Source: Nitrosomonas ureae (lineage in GTDB: Bacteria > Pseudomonadota > Gammaproteobacteria > Burkholderiales > Nitrosomonadaceae). Taken from it: a stretch of DNA of 64,000 nucleotides. The position numbers and the translations under genes are program-made. Shown one piece after another: positions 45,715 through 55,275 of this stretch (within the stretch, counting starts at the first letter, position 1; each line of letters starts with the position of its first letter). The stretch covers positions 62,001 to 126,000 of the forward strand of contig NZ_FNUX01000007.1 in assembly GCF_900108305.1 (NCBI RefSeq), given 5' to 3'. A model generated the notes under the pieces. It searched no databases. It was given only the letters and a program-made list of their open reading frames with translations, and was not told where the DNA came from.

Positions 45715-48700
45715 ATGCAAAAATTAACTGACCTCGGCGTGGCATGTATTTTTATTGCTGGTTGTCTGTTTTGCGGCATGATCGCGTCCGCCGGTGCCTC
45801 AACTTTCCATCACCAGATGCAAATCCAACTGTCGCCGGACACTTCGGAAATCCGCGTTCAGGATCGGATACAAATCCCTGATCAGGTACGCAATGCAAAA
45901 CAACCGGTGCAACTTGAATTCTTTCTACATGCCGGTTTGACGATCACTGATGTGCAGGGTGCGACAATCAGGACAAATGGCAATCAGGTCGCCTTGAAAT
46001 CCCGTCCCATTTCGATCCGCCATTACACGGTCACATTACCGCCAGATCAACAGACCTTCATGCTGCAATTCAATGGCAAGATCCATCACGCGCTTCAGGG
46101 GCCGGGACAGGAGTATTCGCGCAGCTTCGGCTCCACACCGGGTGCGATTTCACCGGAAGGCGTGTTCCTGGCCAATTCCAGCGCATGGTATCCGCAGTTT
46201 GGTGCTGCCCTGGTATCGTTCCAACTGGACATTCAACTGCCGGCCGGATGGGATGTGGTAAGCCAGGGCGCATTATTGCGCGAGCAGCAAACGAATGCGA
46301 TGCAAAATGTCGTATGGGAGGAAAAACAACCGCAAGATGATATCTATCTCGCCGCCGGGCGCTATCAGCGTTACACGCAATCCGCCGGCGCGGTGAATTC
46401 CCTGGTTTATCTGCGCAGCGCCGATCAAGCATTGGCGCAAAAGTACCTGGATGCAACCGCGCAATACATCGCCATGTACAACAAACTGATCGGTCCGTAT
46501 CCATACAATAAATTCGCACTGGTCGAAAATTTCTGGGAAAGCGGCTACGGCATGCCGTCGTTCACGCTGCTCGGCTCCAAGGTGATTCGCTTTCCGTTCA
46601 TTTTGCATTCGTCGTATCCGCATGAAATTCTGCACAACTACTGGGGCAACGGCGTGTTCGTCGATTACGCCAAGGGCAATTGGGCGGAAGGATTAACCGC
46701 TTATCTCGCCGACCATCTGATCAATGAACAACGCGGCAAAGGCGACGAATACCGCCGTGACGTACTGCAAAAGTACGCGGATTTCGTCAGCAAAGAGAAG
46801 GATTTTCCGATCATCCGCTTTGTATCCCGCCATAGCGCCAGCTCGGAAGCGGTGGGATATGGAAAAACCATGATGTTCTTCCACATGCTGCGCCAGGAAT
46901 TGGGCGACGAAGCTTTCACGCGCGTATTGCGGCAATTTTATAAGCAGTTCAAATTCAAACAGGCAACTTTTGCAGATTTGCTCGCAACATTCAATGCAAC
47001 TACCGGTCAGGATTTTTCGCAGCAATTCGCGCAATGGATACACCGCGCCGGTGCGCCGGATCTGGTGCTGCGCCATGCGGAAACCAAGCCTGCCGCACAA
47101 GGATTCAAGCTCACTTTAACGGTCGAACAAACCCAGGCAGGCAATCCATATCGATTGAAAGTACCGCTCTCCGTCACGTTGGAAAATGATGACATGGCAG
47201 TGGAATCGCATATTCTCGTCGACCAGCGTACACAAACCATCGTCCTGGAATTCGCCAATCGCCCGGTGCGTATCGACCTTGATCCGCATTTCGATGTATT
47301 CCGCCGTCTGGATAGCCGCGAGATTCCCTCTGCGTTGTCGCAAGGTTTTGGCGCGGAAAAACCATTACTGATTTTGCCCGCGCAGGAACATCCGTCGATT
47401 CTGGCAGCGTACCGGGACTTGGCCATGAACTGGCAGAAGACGCAATCAAGTCCGCTGGAAGTCATCACCGACGATCAACTGCAAACGTTACCTGCAAACC
47501 GTACCATCTGGATCATGGGGTGGCAGAATAAATTTACCGGTGCCGTTACCCAGACCTTGGCGGATCGCGGCGTTACTCATCAGCGCAAGCAATTGCAGCT
47601 GGATCAGAAAAACTATCCACAGGCGGACCATGCTGTGGTGCTGACAACCCGGCAACCGTCCCATGCGGATAAAACATTGTTATGGGTCGCCGCCGACAAT
47701 CCCAAGGCAATTGCCGAATTGGCCAATAAATTGCCGCACTACCGCAAATACAGCTATCTGGTGTTTAAAGGCGACGAGCTGATCAATATCGACAAAGGAC
47801 AATGGCCGATCATGCAATCGCCACTGTCACAGCCGGTACGGCAAAAAGACGGTTACGTTCTTCATGCCGCGCATACCACGCATGCGGGCATCACCAAGCC
47901 ACGCCGCGCATTGGCGGAACTACCGCCGGCTTTTTCCGAAAGCCGCATGATGGCGGATATTCATCATCTGGCGCATGAATCGTACAAAGGCCGCGAACTC
48001 GGCACCCCGGAACTGGACGAAGCGGCCACCTATATCGCCAAACAATTCCAGCAAATCGGCTTGTTGCCGGGCGACGATAGCGGCAGTTTTTTCCAGACCT
48101 GGCAACAGGATGTCGGCTTGCCGAAAGGCAACATCACCTTGCGTAACGTCGTCGGCATTCTGCCCGGCACCAACCCGCAGCTCGCCGGACAAAGCCTCAT
48201 CATCGGCGCGCATTACGATCACCTGGGCACCGGCTGGCCGGATGTGCGCGCCGCACATCAGGGTAAAATCCATCACGGTGCGGATGACAACGCCAGCGGC
48301 ATTGCGGTGATGCTGGAGCTGGCGCGTCAAGTGGTTGGCAAATGGCAACCGGAGCGCACCGTCATTTTTGTCGCGTTTACCGGCGAAGAAGCGAATCTGC
48401 TGGGATCCCAGCATTACATTCGCAACAGCAAAAATTACCCCGCTGAAAAAATCATCGCAATGCTGAATCTGGATACCGTCGGACGATTGGAAAATAACCC
48501 GGTCACGATATTCGGCACCGGCACCGCACGCGAACTGGTACATGTTTTCCGTGGCGCAGGCTTTGTCACCGGCATTCCGGTCAACGCGGTGCAGGACGAT
48601 TTCGGCTCCAGCGACCAAGCCACATTTATCCAGGCGGGTATTCCGGCGGTACAATTTTTCGCCAGCGCGCACGAGGATTATCATGCTCCTGGCGACACCG

Positions 48701-49113
48701 CCGATAAAATCGACACCGCCGGACTGGTGAAAGTCGCCGCGATTCTCAAGGAAGCCGCCGAATATCTCGCCAACCGCATCGAGCCGCTCACAGTCACGTT
48801 ATCATCAACTCCCGCACCAGCAACCGAATCCAGAAAACCTAAAGAAAAACGCACCGCCAGCCTCGGCACCGTCCCGGATTTCTCATACCAGGGCGAAGGC
48901 GTGCGCGTCGACAACACCCTCCCCGGCTCCCCGGCACAACAAGCAGGACTGCAACAAGGCGACATTCTGATTCAACTGGCCGGGCAACCGGTTAACGATT
49001 TGGCGTCGTATGCGGCTGTTTTGCGCACGCTGAAAGCGGGAGAGAAAGTAGAATTGAAATATCGGAGGGATGATGCGGTTATGGTGGCTGAAGTGGTGTT
49101 GGTGGAACGGTAG
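45715..49113 (+). CDS. Giant exported peptidase: M1-type, M28-type and PDZ domains in one chain
   Basis: An 1132-residue protein with a signal peptide (cleavage near ASAGA, about residue 28). The M1-like gluzincin has H303-EILH-307 and Glu325, the correct 18-residue spacing after the second His. A middle region (about 500-730) is not recognised. The M28 aminopeptidase has H833-YDHLG, D857-D858-NASG, and E891-E892 in [14 protein letters not shown], giving the two-zinc site. A PDZ domain (about 1040-1130, [22 protein letters not shown]) is at the C-terminus. M1 plus M28 in one chain is not a usual arrangement. It should process peptides or proteins in the periplasm or outside the cell. It is divergent from the TolB-like gene. 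Confidence 0.93.
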   Translation: MQKLTDLGVACIFIAGCLFCGMIASAGASTFHHQMQIQLSPDTSEIRVQDRIQIPDQVRNAKQPVQLEFFLHAGLTITDVQGATIRTNGNQVALKSRPISIRHYTVTLPPDQQTFMLQFNGKIHHALQGPGQEYSRSFGSTPGAISPEGVFLANSSAWYPQFGAALVSFQLDIQLPAGWDVVSQGALLREQQTNAMQNVVWEEKQPQDDIYLAAGRYQRYTQSAGAVNSLVYLRSADQALAQKYLDATAQYIAMYNKLIGPYPYNKFALVENFWESGYGMPSFTLLGSKVIRFPFILHSSYPHEILHNYWGNGVFVDYAKGNWAEGLTAYLADHLINEQRGKGDEYRRDVLQKYADFVSKEKDFPIIRFVSRHSASSEAVGYGKTMMFFHMLRQELGDEAFTRVLRQFYKQFKFKQATFADLLATFNATTGQDFSQQFAQWIHRAGAPDLVLRHAETKPAAQGFKLTLTVEQTQAGNPYRLKVPLSVTLENDDMAVESHILVDQRTQTIVLEFANRPVRIDLDPHFDVFRRLDSREIPSALSQGFGAEKPLLILPAQEHPSILAAYRDLAMNWQKTQSSPLEVITDDQLQTLPANRTIWIMGWQNKFTGAVTQTLADRGVTHQRKQLQLDQKNYPQADHAVVLTTRQPSHADKTLLWVAADNPKAIAELANKLPHYRKYSYLVFKGDELINIDKGQWPIMQSPLSQPVRQKDGYVLHAAHTTHAGITKPRRALAELPPAFSESRMMADIHHLAHESYKGRELGTPELDEAATYIAKQFQQIGLLPGDDSGSFFQTWQQDVGLPKGNITLRNVVGILPGTNPQLAGQSLIIGAHYDHLGTGWPDVRAAHQGKIHHGADDNASGIAVMLELARQVVGKWQPERTVIFVAFTGEEANLLGSQHYIRNSKNYPAEKIIAMLNLDTVGRLENNPVTIFGTGTARELVHVFRGAGFVTGIPVNAVQDDFGSSDQATFIQAGIPAVQFFASAHEDYHAPGDTADKIDTAGLVKVAAILKEAAEYLANRIEPLTVTLSSTPAPATESRKPKEKRTASLGTVPDFSYQGEGVRVDNTLPGSPAQQAGLQQGDILIQLAGQPVNDLASYAAVLRTLKAGEKVELKYRRDDAVMVAEVVLVER

Positions 49114-49352
49114 CAGCATGATTGCTGATTCCGGATTGCTTCGATTGTCGGAGCTGCAACCGAGCCGTCCAATGAAGCTTGCCGTCAAAAATAATAGAGT
49201 ATTAACCTGTGAAAGATTAGTTTTTTTCATACTAAACTGAACCGCGCGTACTCGCATTTTTTCAATGATAGATCGAGTAAATTGTTAATTGAGCCACTTT
49301 TTCATTCACGCGGATTAACCGAACCTCCTTCACAAGAATCAAACAAGCAGAA

Positions 49353-50828
49353 ATGTTGAAACGAGTAAACATCCAATCGCTACTACAAGCAAAAGATTCA
49401 TTGAAAGAAGAAGGCTTCAATGGGTTCTTGAAGCACTATGGCATAGAAATCAAAGATGCAGAAATTGAAGACCTAAGAAGTCTAGCCAAGGCTCTGAGCG
49501 ACATTGAGTGCAGCATAGGAGCCTTAGATAGGTTTTATGTGGGTTACAAAATTCCGCAGATAGGCAAAGAGTTTGACTTGCTGCGCTTTGGCCGAAAATG
49601 CATCATAAACGTAGAACTCAAGAATAACTGCTCGGAAGACAAAATTAAGAAGCAACTAATACGAAACAAATACTACTTGAGCTTCATTGGAAGAAAAATT
49701 TGCACCTTCACATTTGTGTCTGAATCCCAAGAGCTGTACTTCCTGCGGGATGACGAACAACTAGAAAAAATCAAAGTTATCCATTTAGCGGAATTACTCA
49801 CCAAGCAGGAGATAGATGATGCGGAAGTTCCGGATGCATTATTCAATCCATCAGACTACCTAGTTTCACCTTTCAACTCCACGAAAAAGTTCTTAGCTGG
49901 GGAATATTTCCTAACACATCAGCAAGAAGATGTGAAAAATCAAATCATTGATTCCCTAAAACCACCCAAAGCAGCGAAATTCATTTCAATCATAGGCAGC
50001 GCGGGAACAGGAAAGACCCTACTAACATACGATATCGCAAAGCATCTTATAGGCAGCATAAGAAAGCCGCTCATCATCCACTGCGGACAACTAAATGACG
50101 GCCACACAGAGTTGAAAAAAAATGGCTGGGCGATCACTCCAATAAAAAACTACAGCAACCACGATCTTGCAAATTATGATTTAGTTATCATCGATGAAGC
50201 TCAACGAATCTATCCCAAACAACTAGACACCATCATTGAAAAAGCAAAACTAGCAAAATGCTGCTGCATCTTCTCACACGACAAACTTCAAACGCTAGCA
50301 AACTGGGAAGAAAAGAGTGATGTTAGCGCGAAGATTGGCTCAATCAAACCAATCGCCCAATACAAACTATCGGAGAAGATAAGAACAAACAAAGAAATCG
50401 CCGCATTCATAAAAATGCTCTTCAACAACAAAAAATCTCTGCCCATATCAAGCAATGGCAACATTGAAATCAATTATTTCAACACCACCGAAGACGCAAA
50501 GAGTTACCTCGACGCACTAGATGAAAGCAAATGGGAAATTTTGAGATTCACCCCATCACAATACAATAAAGAACATCACGAGAAATATTCGGAAGCATCC
50601 AACAGAACATCACATCAAGTAATCGGGCAAGAATTTGACGGCGTAGCGATAACTATTGATAAGTTCTTCTCCTACAACGATAAGGGCGATCTGAACTATA
50701 GAGGTGGAGCGTACTACGACCCGCCTAAGATGCTATTCCAAAACATCACAAGGTGCAGAAAGAAATTGAATCTAGTAATCATAGGCAATGAAGAATTGCT
50801 AAATAGATGTATCGCCATCCTGCAATAG
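49353..50828 (+). CDS. PD-(D/E)xK-like nuclease fused to a SF1-type helicase/ATPase (DUF2075-like)
   Basis: A 491-residue protein, AT-rich relative to its neighbours. The N-terminal domain has Asp75 (GKEFDLL) followed after about 12 residues by VELK (Glu88, Lys90), the pattern of PD-(D/E)xK endonucleases. The C-terminal ATPase has Walker A GSAGTGKT (215-222), Walker B DLVIIDEAQ (276-284), a later VIGQEFDGVAI segment and a motif VI-like ITRCRKKLNLVI. The fold resembles DUF2075 / Uvr-Rep-type helicases. It looks like a stand-alone nuclease-helicase that could attack foreign nucleic acid. No partner gene is adjacent; downstream lies a zeta-toxin-like pair. Confidence 0.8.
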   Translation: MLKRVNIQSLLQAKDSLKEEGFNGFLKHYGIEIKDAEIEDLRSLAKALSDIECSIGALDRFYVGYKIPQIGKEFDLLRFGRKCIINVELKNNCSEDKIKKQLIRNKYYLSFIGRKICTFTFVSESQELYFLRDDEQLEKIKVIHLAELLTKQEIDDAEVPDALFNPSDYLVSPFNSTKKFLAGEYFLTHQQEDVKNQIIDSLKPPKAAKFISIIGSAGTGKTLLTYDIAKHLIGSIRKPLIIHCGQLNDGHTELKKNGWAITPIKNYSNHDLANYDLVIIDEAQRIYPKQLDTIIEKAKLAKCCCIFSHDKLQTLANWEEKSDVSAKIGSIKPIAQYKLSEKIRTNKEIAAFIKMLFNNKKSLPISSNGNIEINYFNTTEDAKSYLDALDESKWEILRFTPSQYNKEHHEKYSEASNRTSHQVIGQEFDGVAITIDKFFSYNDKGDLNYRGGAYYDPPKMLFQNITRCRKKLNLVIIGNEELLNRCIAILQ

Positions 50829-50944
50829 CCATTTAACAGATTTTTACAGATGAGCGGCCAGCACACCAACCGATATTGCAGAAATGGTTGCTTACTATGT
50901 CAAGAATCGAGAGTCTGCGGCCTAATTCAAACGTTAGGGACGAC

Positions 50945-51106
50945 ATGAAACGAAACATTGTTATCGTACTCTTGCTGCTTGCTGCCTGGCAGTACAAATC
51001 GCTCTCAGGCCAATACCGCATCGCGGGTAAAACAGTAATTGATCCGCCGCCATCCATTGGCAAAATTATACCCGTCATCCACGGTACACTCTTACAAACC
51101 ACATGA
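50945..51106 (+). CDS. Possible small membrane protein
   Basis: A 53-residue frame beginning [19 protein letters not shown], a strong N-terminal hydrophobic helix, then a short polar tail with [19 protein letters not shown] lies about 7 nt upstream. No family recognised, and the ribosome-binding site is weak, so it may be chance. Confidence 0.35.
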   Translation: MKRNIVIVLLLLAAWQYKSLSGQYRIAGKTVIDPPPSIGKIIPVIHGTLLQTT

Positions 51107-51161
51107 CTGCCACGATCATCGAATTCAGGCGGACACCGAAACAACACAGGGAGATTGTGTA

Positions 51162-51734
51162 ATGCCTACCTGCTGGATCATTGCCGGTCCCAATGGCGCG
51201 GGCAAAACCACATTTGCATTGGAATATTTGCCCAAGGTAGCGGAGTGTACACATTTTGTTAATGCCGATCTGATCGCAGCCGGTCTTTCTCCGCTGGCAC
51301 CGGAGCGAGAACTCATTGCGGCAAGCCGTATTTTTTTGAACGAAATCGAAGAAAACATCAAACGCCAAGAGAATTTTGCATTCGAAACCACGCTTTCAGG
51401 TCGTAGTTATTTACGTCTGATCAATCGGCTGCAACGTGATAGTTGGCAAGTGAAATTGATCTATCTTGCCTTGCCCAGCGTCAAAATATCGGAACTGCGT
51501 GTAACAGAAAGGGTTGCGCATGGTGGTCACAATATTCCGCTACGCGATATCGAACGGCGTTTTCCGCGTAGCCTAGTTAATTTACTCACTGTATTCAGCC
51601 ACAAAGTTGATTGCTGCACTTGTTTTATGAACGATGGTGAAAATCCTATTTTAGTGTTTGAACAAAAAGACGGCAGTCGTGATATTCTCCACGAAGTTTA
51701 TTATCAACAGTTATTAAAGAGCATCAAGGAATGA
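51162..51734 (+). CDS. Zeta-toxin-like P-loop protein
   Basis: A 190-residue P-loop protein starting [24 protein letters not shown]. Walker A is GPNGAGKTT (9-17); [17 protein letters not shown] and [16 protein letters not shown] follow, a pattern found in zeta-toxin and related kinases of unknown substrate. AGGGAG lies 8 nt before the ATG. The C-terminus ([28 protein letters not shown]) also occurs in chromosomal members. A small gene overlaps its stop codon by 4 nt (ATGA) and probably encodes its partner. Classical zeta toxins phosphorylate UDP-GlcNAc, but this clade is not proven to do so. Confidence 0.85.
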   Translation: MPTCWIIAGPNGAGKTTFALEYLPKVAECTHFVNADLIAAGLSPLAPERELIAASRIFLNEIEENIKRQENFAFETTLSGRSYLRLINRLQRDSWQVKLIYLALPSVKISELRVTERVAHGGHNIPLRDIERRFPRSLVNLLTVFSHKVDCCTCFMNDGENPILVFEQKDGSRDILHEVYYQQLLKSIKE

Positions 51735-51940
51735 AGATCACTTTTAAAACAATACCATCCGAAGAAAGTATAGCAATCCTGGATTCGCTGCAAAAAGCCG
51801 TGTCACAGGCACTTGAAAGAAAACGTCGCTTGGGCCATTACGCCGTGATCTGGCGGGATGGCAAGCCAGTAATGATCGGCGAGGATGCGCCGAAAGCATC
51901 AGAAGATTCTGCCGGTTCTGAAGCTGGCAGAGGCTTTTAA
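51731..51940 (+). CDS. Small partner of the zeta-like protein, possible antitoxin
   Basis: A 69-residue protein, [52 protein letters not shown]..., with a helical N-terminal half and a WRDGKPV strand segment. The ATGA overlap with the upstream gene indicates translational coupling. Its small size and position suggest an antitoxin or regulatory subunit. The order kinase-then-partner differs from the classical epsilon-zeta order. No named family. Confidence 0.7.
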   Translation: MKITFKTIPSEESIAILDSLQKAVSQALERKRRLGHYAVIWRDGKPVMIGEDAPKASEDSAGSEAGRGF

Positions 51941-52076
51941 GCTGAATCCTCTACTGTATGCTCCCATTAAGAATGGGGTGATTAATTGATCAGTCTTCGG
52001 TTAGCAGACACATAGTTACCCCATTGAAGTCATTTCATGCAAAAATATAACGATAAATTTAAGCTAAGGAGAGGCC

Positions 52077-52733
52077 ATGTCACTGCGTATTAATGATCAA
52101 GCACCTAATTTTCAGGCGGAAACTACCCACGGAAGAATCGATTTTCATGAATGGATCGGCGATAAATGGGCCGTATTATTTTCTCATCCCAAGGATTTCA
52201 CACCCGTTTGCACGACGGAACTGGGATATATGGCCAGTATTCAAGCCGAGTTCGATAAGCGCGATACCAAACTTATCGGGCTGAGTATTGATCCGCTTAA
52301 TGATCATGAGAAATGGCTGAAAGACGTTGAAGATGTCGGAGGGTCATCCGTTCGTTACCCGGTTATTGCAGACACGGATCTGCATGTGGCCAAACTCTAT
52401 AATATGTTCCCTGCAGATGAGACGGGTTCAGCGGAAGGACGGACAGCACTCACCAATGCAACCGTTCGCTCAGTATTTATCATCGGCCCTGATAAAAACA
52501 TCAAGCTCATGATGACTTATCCCATGACTACGGGCCGTAATTTCAATGAGATCTTGCGTGTTATTGATTCAATGCAGTTAACCGCAAAACACAAAGTCGC
52601 GACACCTGTGAATTGGCAACAAGGCGACGATGTCATCATTGTTCCTTCAATCAGCAATGAGGAGGCGCAGAAGATTTATCCGCAAGGCTGGGAAACCGTA
52701 AAGCCATACCTGCGCAAGGTCAAGCAGCCATGA
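52077..52733 (+). CDS. 1-Cys peroxiredoxin (Prx6 family)
   Basis: A 218-residue peroxiredoxin. The peroxidatic Cys45 is in HPKDFTPVCTTELG (37-50). There is no resolving Cys elsewhere, so this is the 1-Cys (Prx6/AhpC-TSA with extended C-terminus) type. MTYPMTTGRNFNEILRVIDSMQ and the C-terminal PVNWQQGDDVIIVPSISNEEAQKIYPQG are typical of Prx6. It reduces hydrogen and alkyl peroxides in the cytoplasm. AAGGAGAG lies 6 nt before the ATG. It is followed by a terminator. Confidence 0.96.
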   Translation: MSLRINDQAPNFQAETTHGRIDFHEWIGDKWAVLFSHPKDFTPVCTTELGYMASIQAEFDKRDTKLIGLSIDPLNDHEKWLKDVEDVGGSSVRYPVIADTDLHVAKLYNMFPADETGSAEGRTALTNATVRSVFIIGPDKNIKLMMTYPMTTGRNFNEILRVIDSMQLTAKHKVATPVNWQQGDDVIIVPSISNEEAQKIYPQGWETVKPYLRKVKQP

Positions 52734-52805
52734 TTTTTATATACAGCCCCGGTTACACTCTTTAATCCATTGATCGATGGTTTTAGTCTACGATGATCTG
52801 CCAAT

Positions 52806-52839
52806 AAAAAAGGATTAGCTTAAATGCCAATCCTTTTTT
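52806..52839 (+). terminator. Rho-independent terminator after the peroxiredoxin gene
   Basis: AAAAAAGGATT pairs with AATCCTTTTTT around a 12-nt loop, followed by a T run. The A/T flanks make it likely to work in both directions. Confidence 0.9.
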
Positions 52840-53020
52840 ATTTCCGCACAAAATACAGTTTATTTTTACCATATTGTTAATGTCAGATATTTCTTCGATA
52901 ATTCCCGGAAGTTAAGAAAATCAATTGACGATGAAATCCGGCCAAACTCATGCAGAATTCCGCTCGATGAGTAAATCGTTGCGTTGTATATAGGCATATC
53001 CTTCAATAAAGGGGCATCCA

Positions 53021-53350
53021 ATGAAAAAAATCCTTATTGCTATCTGTAGTGGTTTAATACTGTCTTCTTGTACATGGGTTAAGGTTACTTCAAGAGGCGA
53101 AAGTGTGCGCCTGGTGCAATCAGCCAGCACAGTCGAGTCATGCAAGAGATTAGGGCAAGTTAATACCAAAGTTGAAAATAAAATAATAGTGTTTAACCGT
53201 GATGCAGATAAAGTCTCAGCTGAACTTGCGGACCTTGCGCGTAATGAAGCGGCTTTGATGAGAGGCGATACGATTGTTCCCATTTCAGAAATTACTGAGG
53301 GAAGGCGCAGTTTTGGTGTCTATCAATGTTTTCCGGCAAGAACGCAATGA
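53021..53350 (+). CDS. DUF4156 lipoprotein
   Basis: A 109-residue protein with a lipobox: MKKILIAICSGLILSSC, lipidated Cys17. The mature part has the DUF4156 pattern (VRLVQSASTVESCKRLGQVNTKVENKI, then LARNEAALMRGDTIVPIS). Two further Cys (ESCKRLG and YQCFPART) may form a disulfide. It should be an outer-membrane-anchored lipoprotein of unknown role. The start is fixed by the signal sequence; GGGG lies about 10 nt upstream. Confidence 0.88.
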   Translation: MKKILIAICSGLILSSCTWVKVTSRGESVRLVQSASTVESCKRLGQVNTKVENKIIVFNRDADKVSAELADLARNEAALMRGDTIVPISEITEGRRSFGVYQCFPARTQ

Positions 53351-53553
53351 TTGCCCTATCCCGTGCGTGACTTTGCACAAAAAAGACTCTGGCCGGAAAG
53401 CAAATGTATATGCCAAAACGTCAGGAATCAAAATGACTAATCCCATAAATTCGGGGCGATTTTTTCCGGGAAAGATGCTCTTAGATACCAAGGACCAGAC
53501 AAAACTTTCCTCTTAACCGGGTTTTAATGTTCTTAACAAGGAGAGGCAGTCGT

Positions 53554-54123
53554 ATGAATAATAACGCCCCGATTCTGGTTGATCTGGCCAAGCTCCGCGA
53601 TCTCGTTGCCGGACTCGATCTGCACGACGAAAAGACTAAAGAATACATTGAAGCCCGCTGGCTGAAATATGTCGAGTGGTGGGACTCCCGGGCTACCAGT
53701 GCAAAAAAGAAATACTATGCCTTGCGTAGCGCAGTAGTGATCGCAGGAGCGCTCATCCCTGCTCTGGTGGGTCTTCGGGAGTTGGTAGAGGGGGAATACG
53801 GTTGGATTTTTGCCGTCGCGTCAATCGTGGCTAGCCTTATCGTGGCAATCTGTGCAGGTATTGAAGGTCTCTTCAATTTTGGCGATATCTGGCGTGAAAA
53901 ACGTGCTGCTGCGGAACTGATCAAGAGCGAGGGATTCAGTTTTTTTCAGTTAACCGGTGAGTACGCACCCTTCAGATCCCAGCAGGAGGCCTATCCGCTA
54001 TTTGCCAGGAACGTCGAGAATCTGATCCGCAATGAGATTAAAGACTATGTATTCGCCGTTAGCGCGAAGAATCAGGATTCCAACTTAATCAGCAAATCGG
54101 CCGGCAACGAGCAACAAGGCTGA
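53554..54123 (+). CDS. DUF4231 (SLATT-like) two-transmembrane protein
   Basis: A 189-residue protein starting MNNNAPILVDLAKLRDLVAGLDLHDEKTKEYIEARWLKYVEWWDSRATSAKKKYYALR. Two close hydrophobic helices (about 62-79 and 88-108) are followed by a helical C-terminal half with FNFGDIWREKRAAAELIKSEG. This matches DUF4231, which is related to the SLATT two-helix membrane domains found as effectors in conflict systems. GGAGAGG precedes the ATG. No sensor gene (SMODS or SLOG) is next to it. A role in defence is only suggested by the family. Confidence 0.82.
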   Translation: MNNNAPILVDLAKLRDLVAGLDLHDEKTKEYIEARWLKYVEWWDSRATSAKKKYYALRSAVVIAGALIPALVGLRELVEGEYGWIFAVASIVASLIVAICAGIEGLFNFGDIWREKRAAAELIKSEGFSFFQLTGEYAPFRSQQEAYPLFARNVENLIRNEIKDYVFAVSAKNQDSNLISKSAGNEQQG

Positions 54124-54219
54124 AGCGTGCCGGTTTTTTATAAACGGGTTAAAAAAACAGAATTCTTGAATCATTGAGTAGGTAACGCTTACCGATCTTA
54201 AAAAGATATAACTGTAAGA

Positions 54220-54699
54220 TCAGAAAGATGATGTATTCAAAGAATTTAATATCACATCTCTTACCGCTTTAGAGCAATAACTTGCCCGGCTGGGAAAACG
54301 CAACAACTTAAACCCGGCAGTTATACATGCTCTCTCCACAAAACTGCTTCTGGCGCGTGCAATGCGTTGAATATGACTTCGATCGTCCAGTACTATAACG
54401 GCAACCACTGAAAGTGTACGTTTTTCACATAGAATATAATCGAAATGCTTAGGAGGTATTCGATATATCGCAGCCTTGCTATTTTGAATAGTAAAAATCT
54501 CATCCGGCGTAAGCACGTCATTAATACGCACCTTCGCAAATATTTCATAGTCTTTGGATAGCGATTCTTTTAATGCCAGAAAAAAGGAATACTCGGTACT
54601 GGAAAGTATTTCCTCAAGAGATTCATACTTAAAATGCTTGGATTTATGACGAAATTTAAATAATGTAAATGTTTTAATAAAAATTGTAATTATGTTCAT
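54220..54699 (-). CDS. DUF2726 domain protein
   Basis: A 159-residue protein with a short basic N-terminus. The core LSSTEYSFFLALKESLSKDYEIFAKVRINDVLTP, the IPPKHFDYILCEKRTLSVVAVIVLDD segment (acidic Asp and Lys residues in a strand-turn pattern) and a later C-terminal segment all fit DUF2726, a family with a restriction-endonuclease-like fold. It may be a nuclease or a DNA-binding protein. It is convergent with the DUF4231 gene. Confidence 0.82.
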   Translation of the reverse strand: MNIITIFIKTFTLFKFRHKSKHFKYESLEEILSSTEYSFFLALKESLSKDYEIFAKVRINDVLTPDEIFTIQNSKAAIYRIPPKHFDYILCEKRTLSVVAVIVLDDRSHIQRIARARSSFVERACITAGFKLLRFPSRASYCSKAVRDVILNSLNTSSF

Positions 54700-55275
54700 A
54701 ATTTAATACGGGTTATACATGAAATAAACATGATATCGGCATGCAGGAAAGCTCTTTGAAGATCTTTCGCAAAATTCAAGCAAACTCTCTCAGCACGCTC
54801 TAACCCCTTTAGCCGAAACGATAGAATCTTCCAAACTTTCGCCAAGCTACCAATCTTCAACAGGCATTCAGGATGTACTTTGGTCTACGGAAACCTCCGT
54901 TCCCACCGTGATATGGTGTGGGTTCTCGACTTTGAGCGTTGCGTTGACAGCGAAGGCAGAGCAATGCTCCTGCTGCGACGTGTGATGCTGAGCTTCGATA
55001 CCGCGATTTTTTGGGAGAGCGCCTGGAACACGACCATCCCTCGCAAACAAAGGGATCGGCGCATTTTTTCGGGAGGTACTTGTAGAGAGATGATAATACG
55101 GGAAGGGTCGCTAGAATTAGATGTCGTAGATGGCGCAATATAATGCGTCAAAAATGGAATTTTACATGAAAATCTTAACGATATATTTATAAAGGAAAAT
55201 ATATGATTTTTGAAATCAACGATCTCATTCTTTGAAACGAGACCGTTGACTTTACAAGCACCTTATCCGAATCGT
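54700..55275. other. Long region without a supported gene
   Basis: The segment at about 54855-55145 is open in several frames on both strands, which usually means a GC-richer insert rather than several genes. None of the translations resembles a family. The rest is AT-rich. Nothing else is seen. Confidence 0.5.

Noticed and set aside
50833-51147. 104-codon minus-strand frame
   Set aside because: It runs against the accessory genes, has no motif, and its start lies within the leader of the zeta-like gene.
54857-55151. Overlapping open frames on both strands
   Set aside because: No frame has a recognisable family, and the open frames on opposite strands are best explained by composition.
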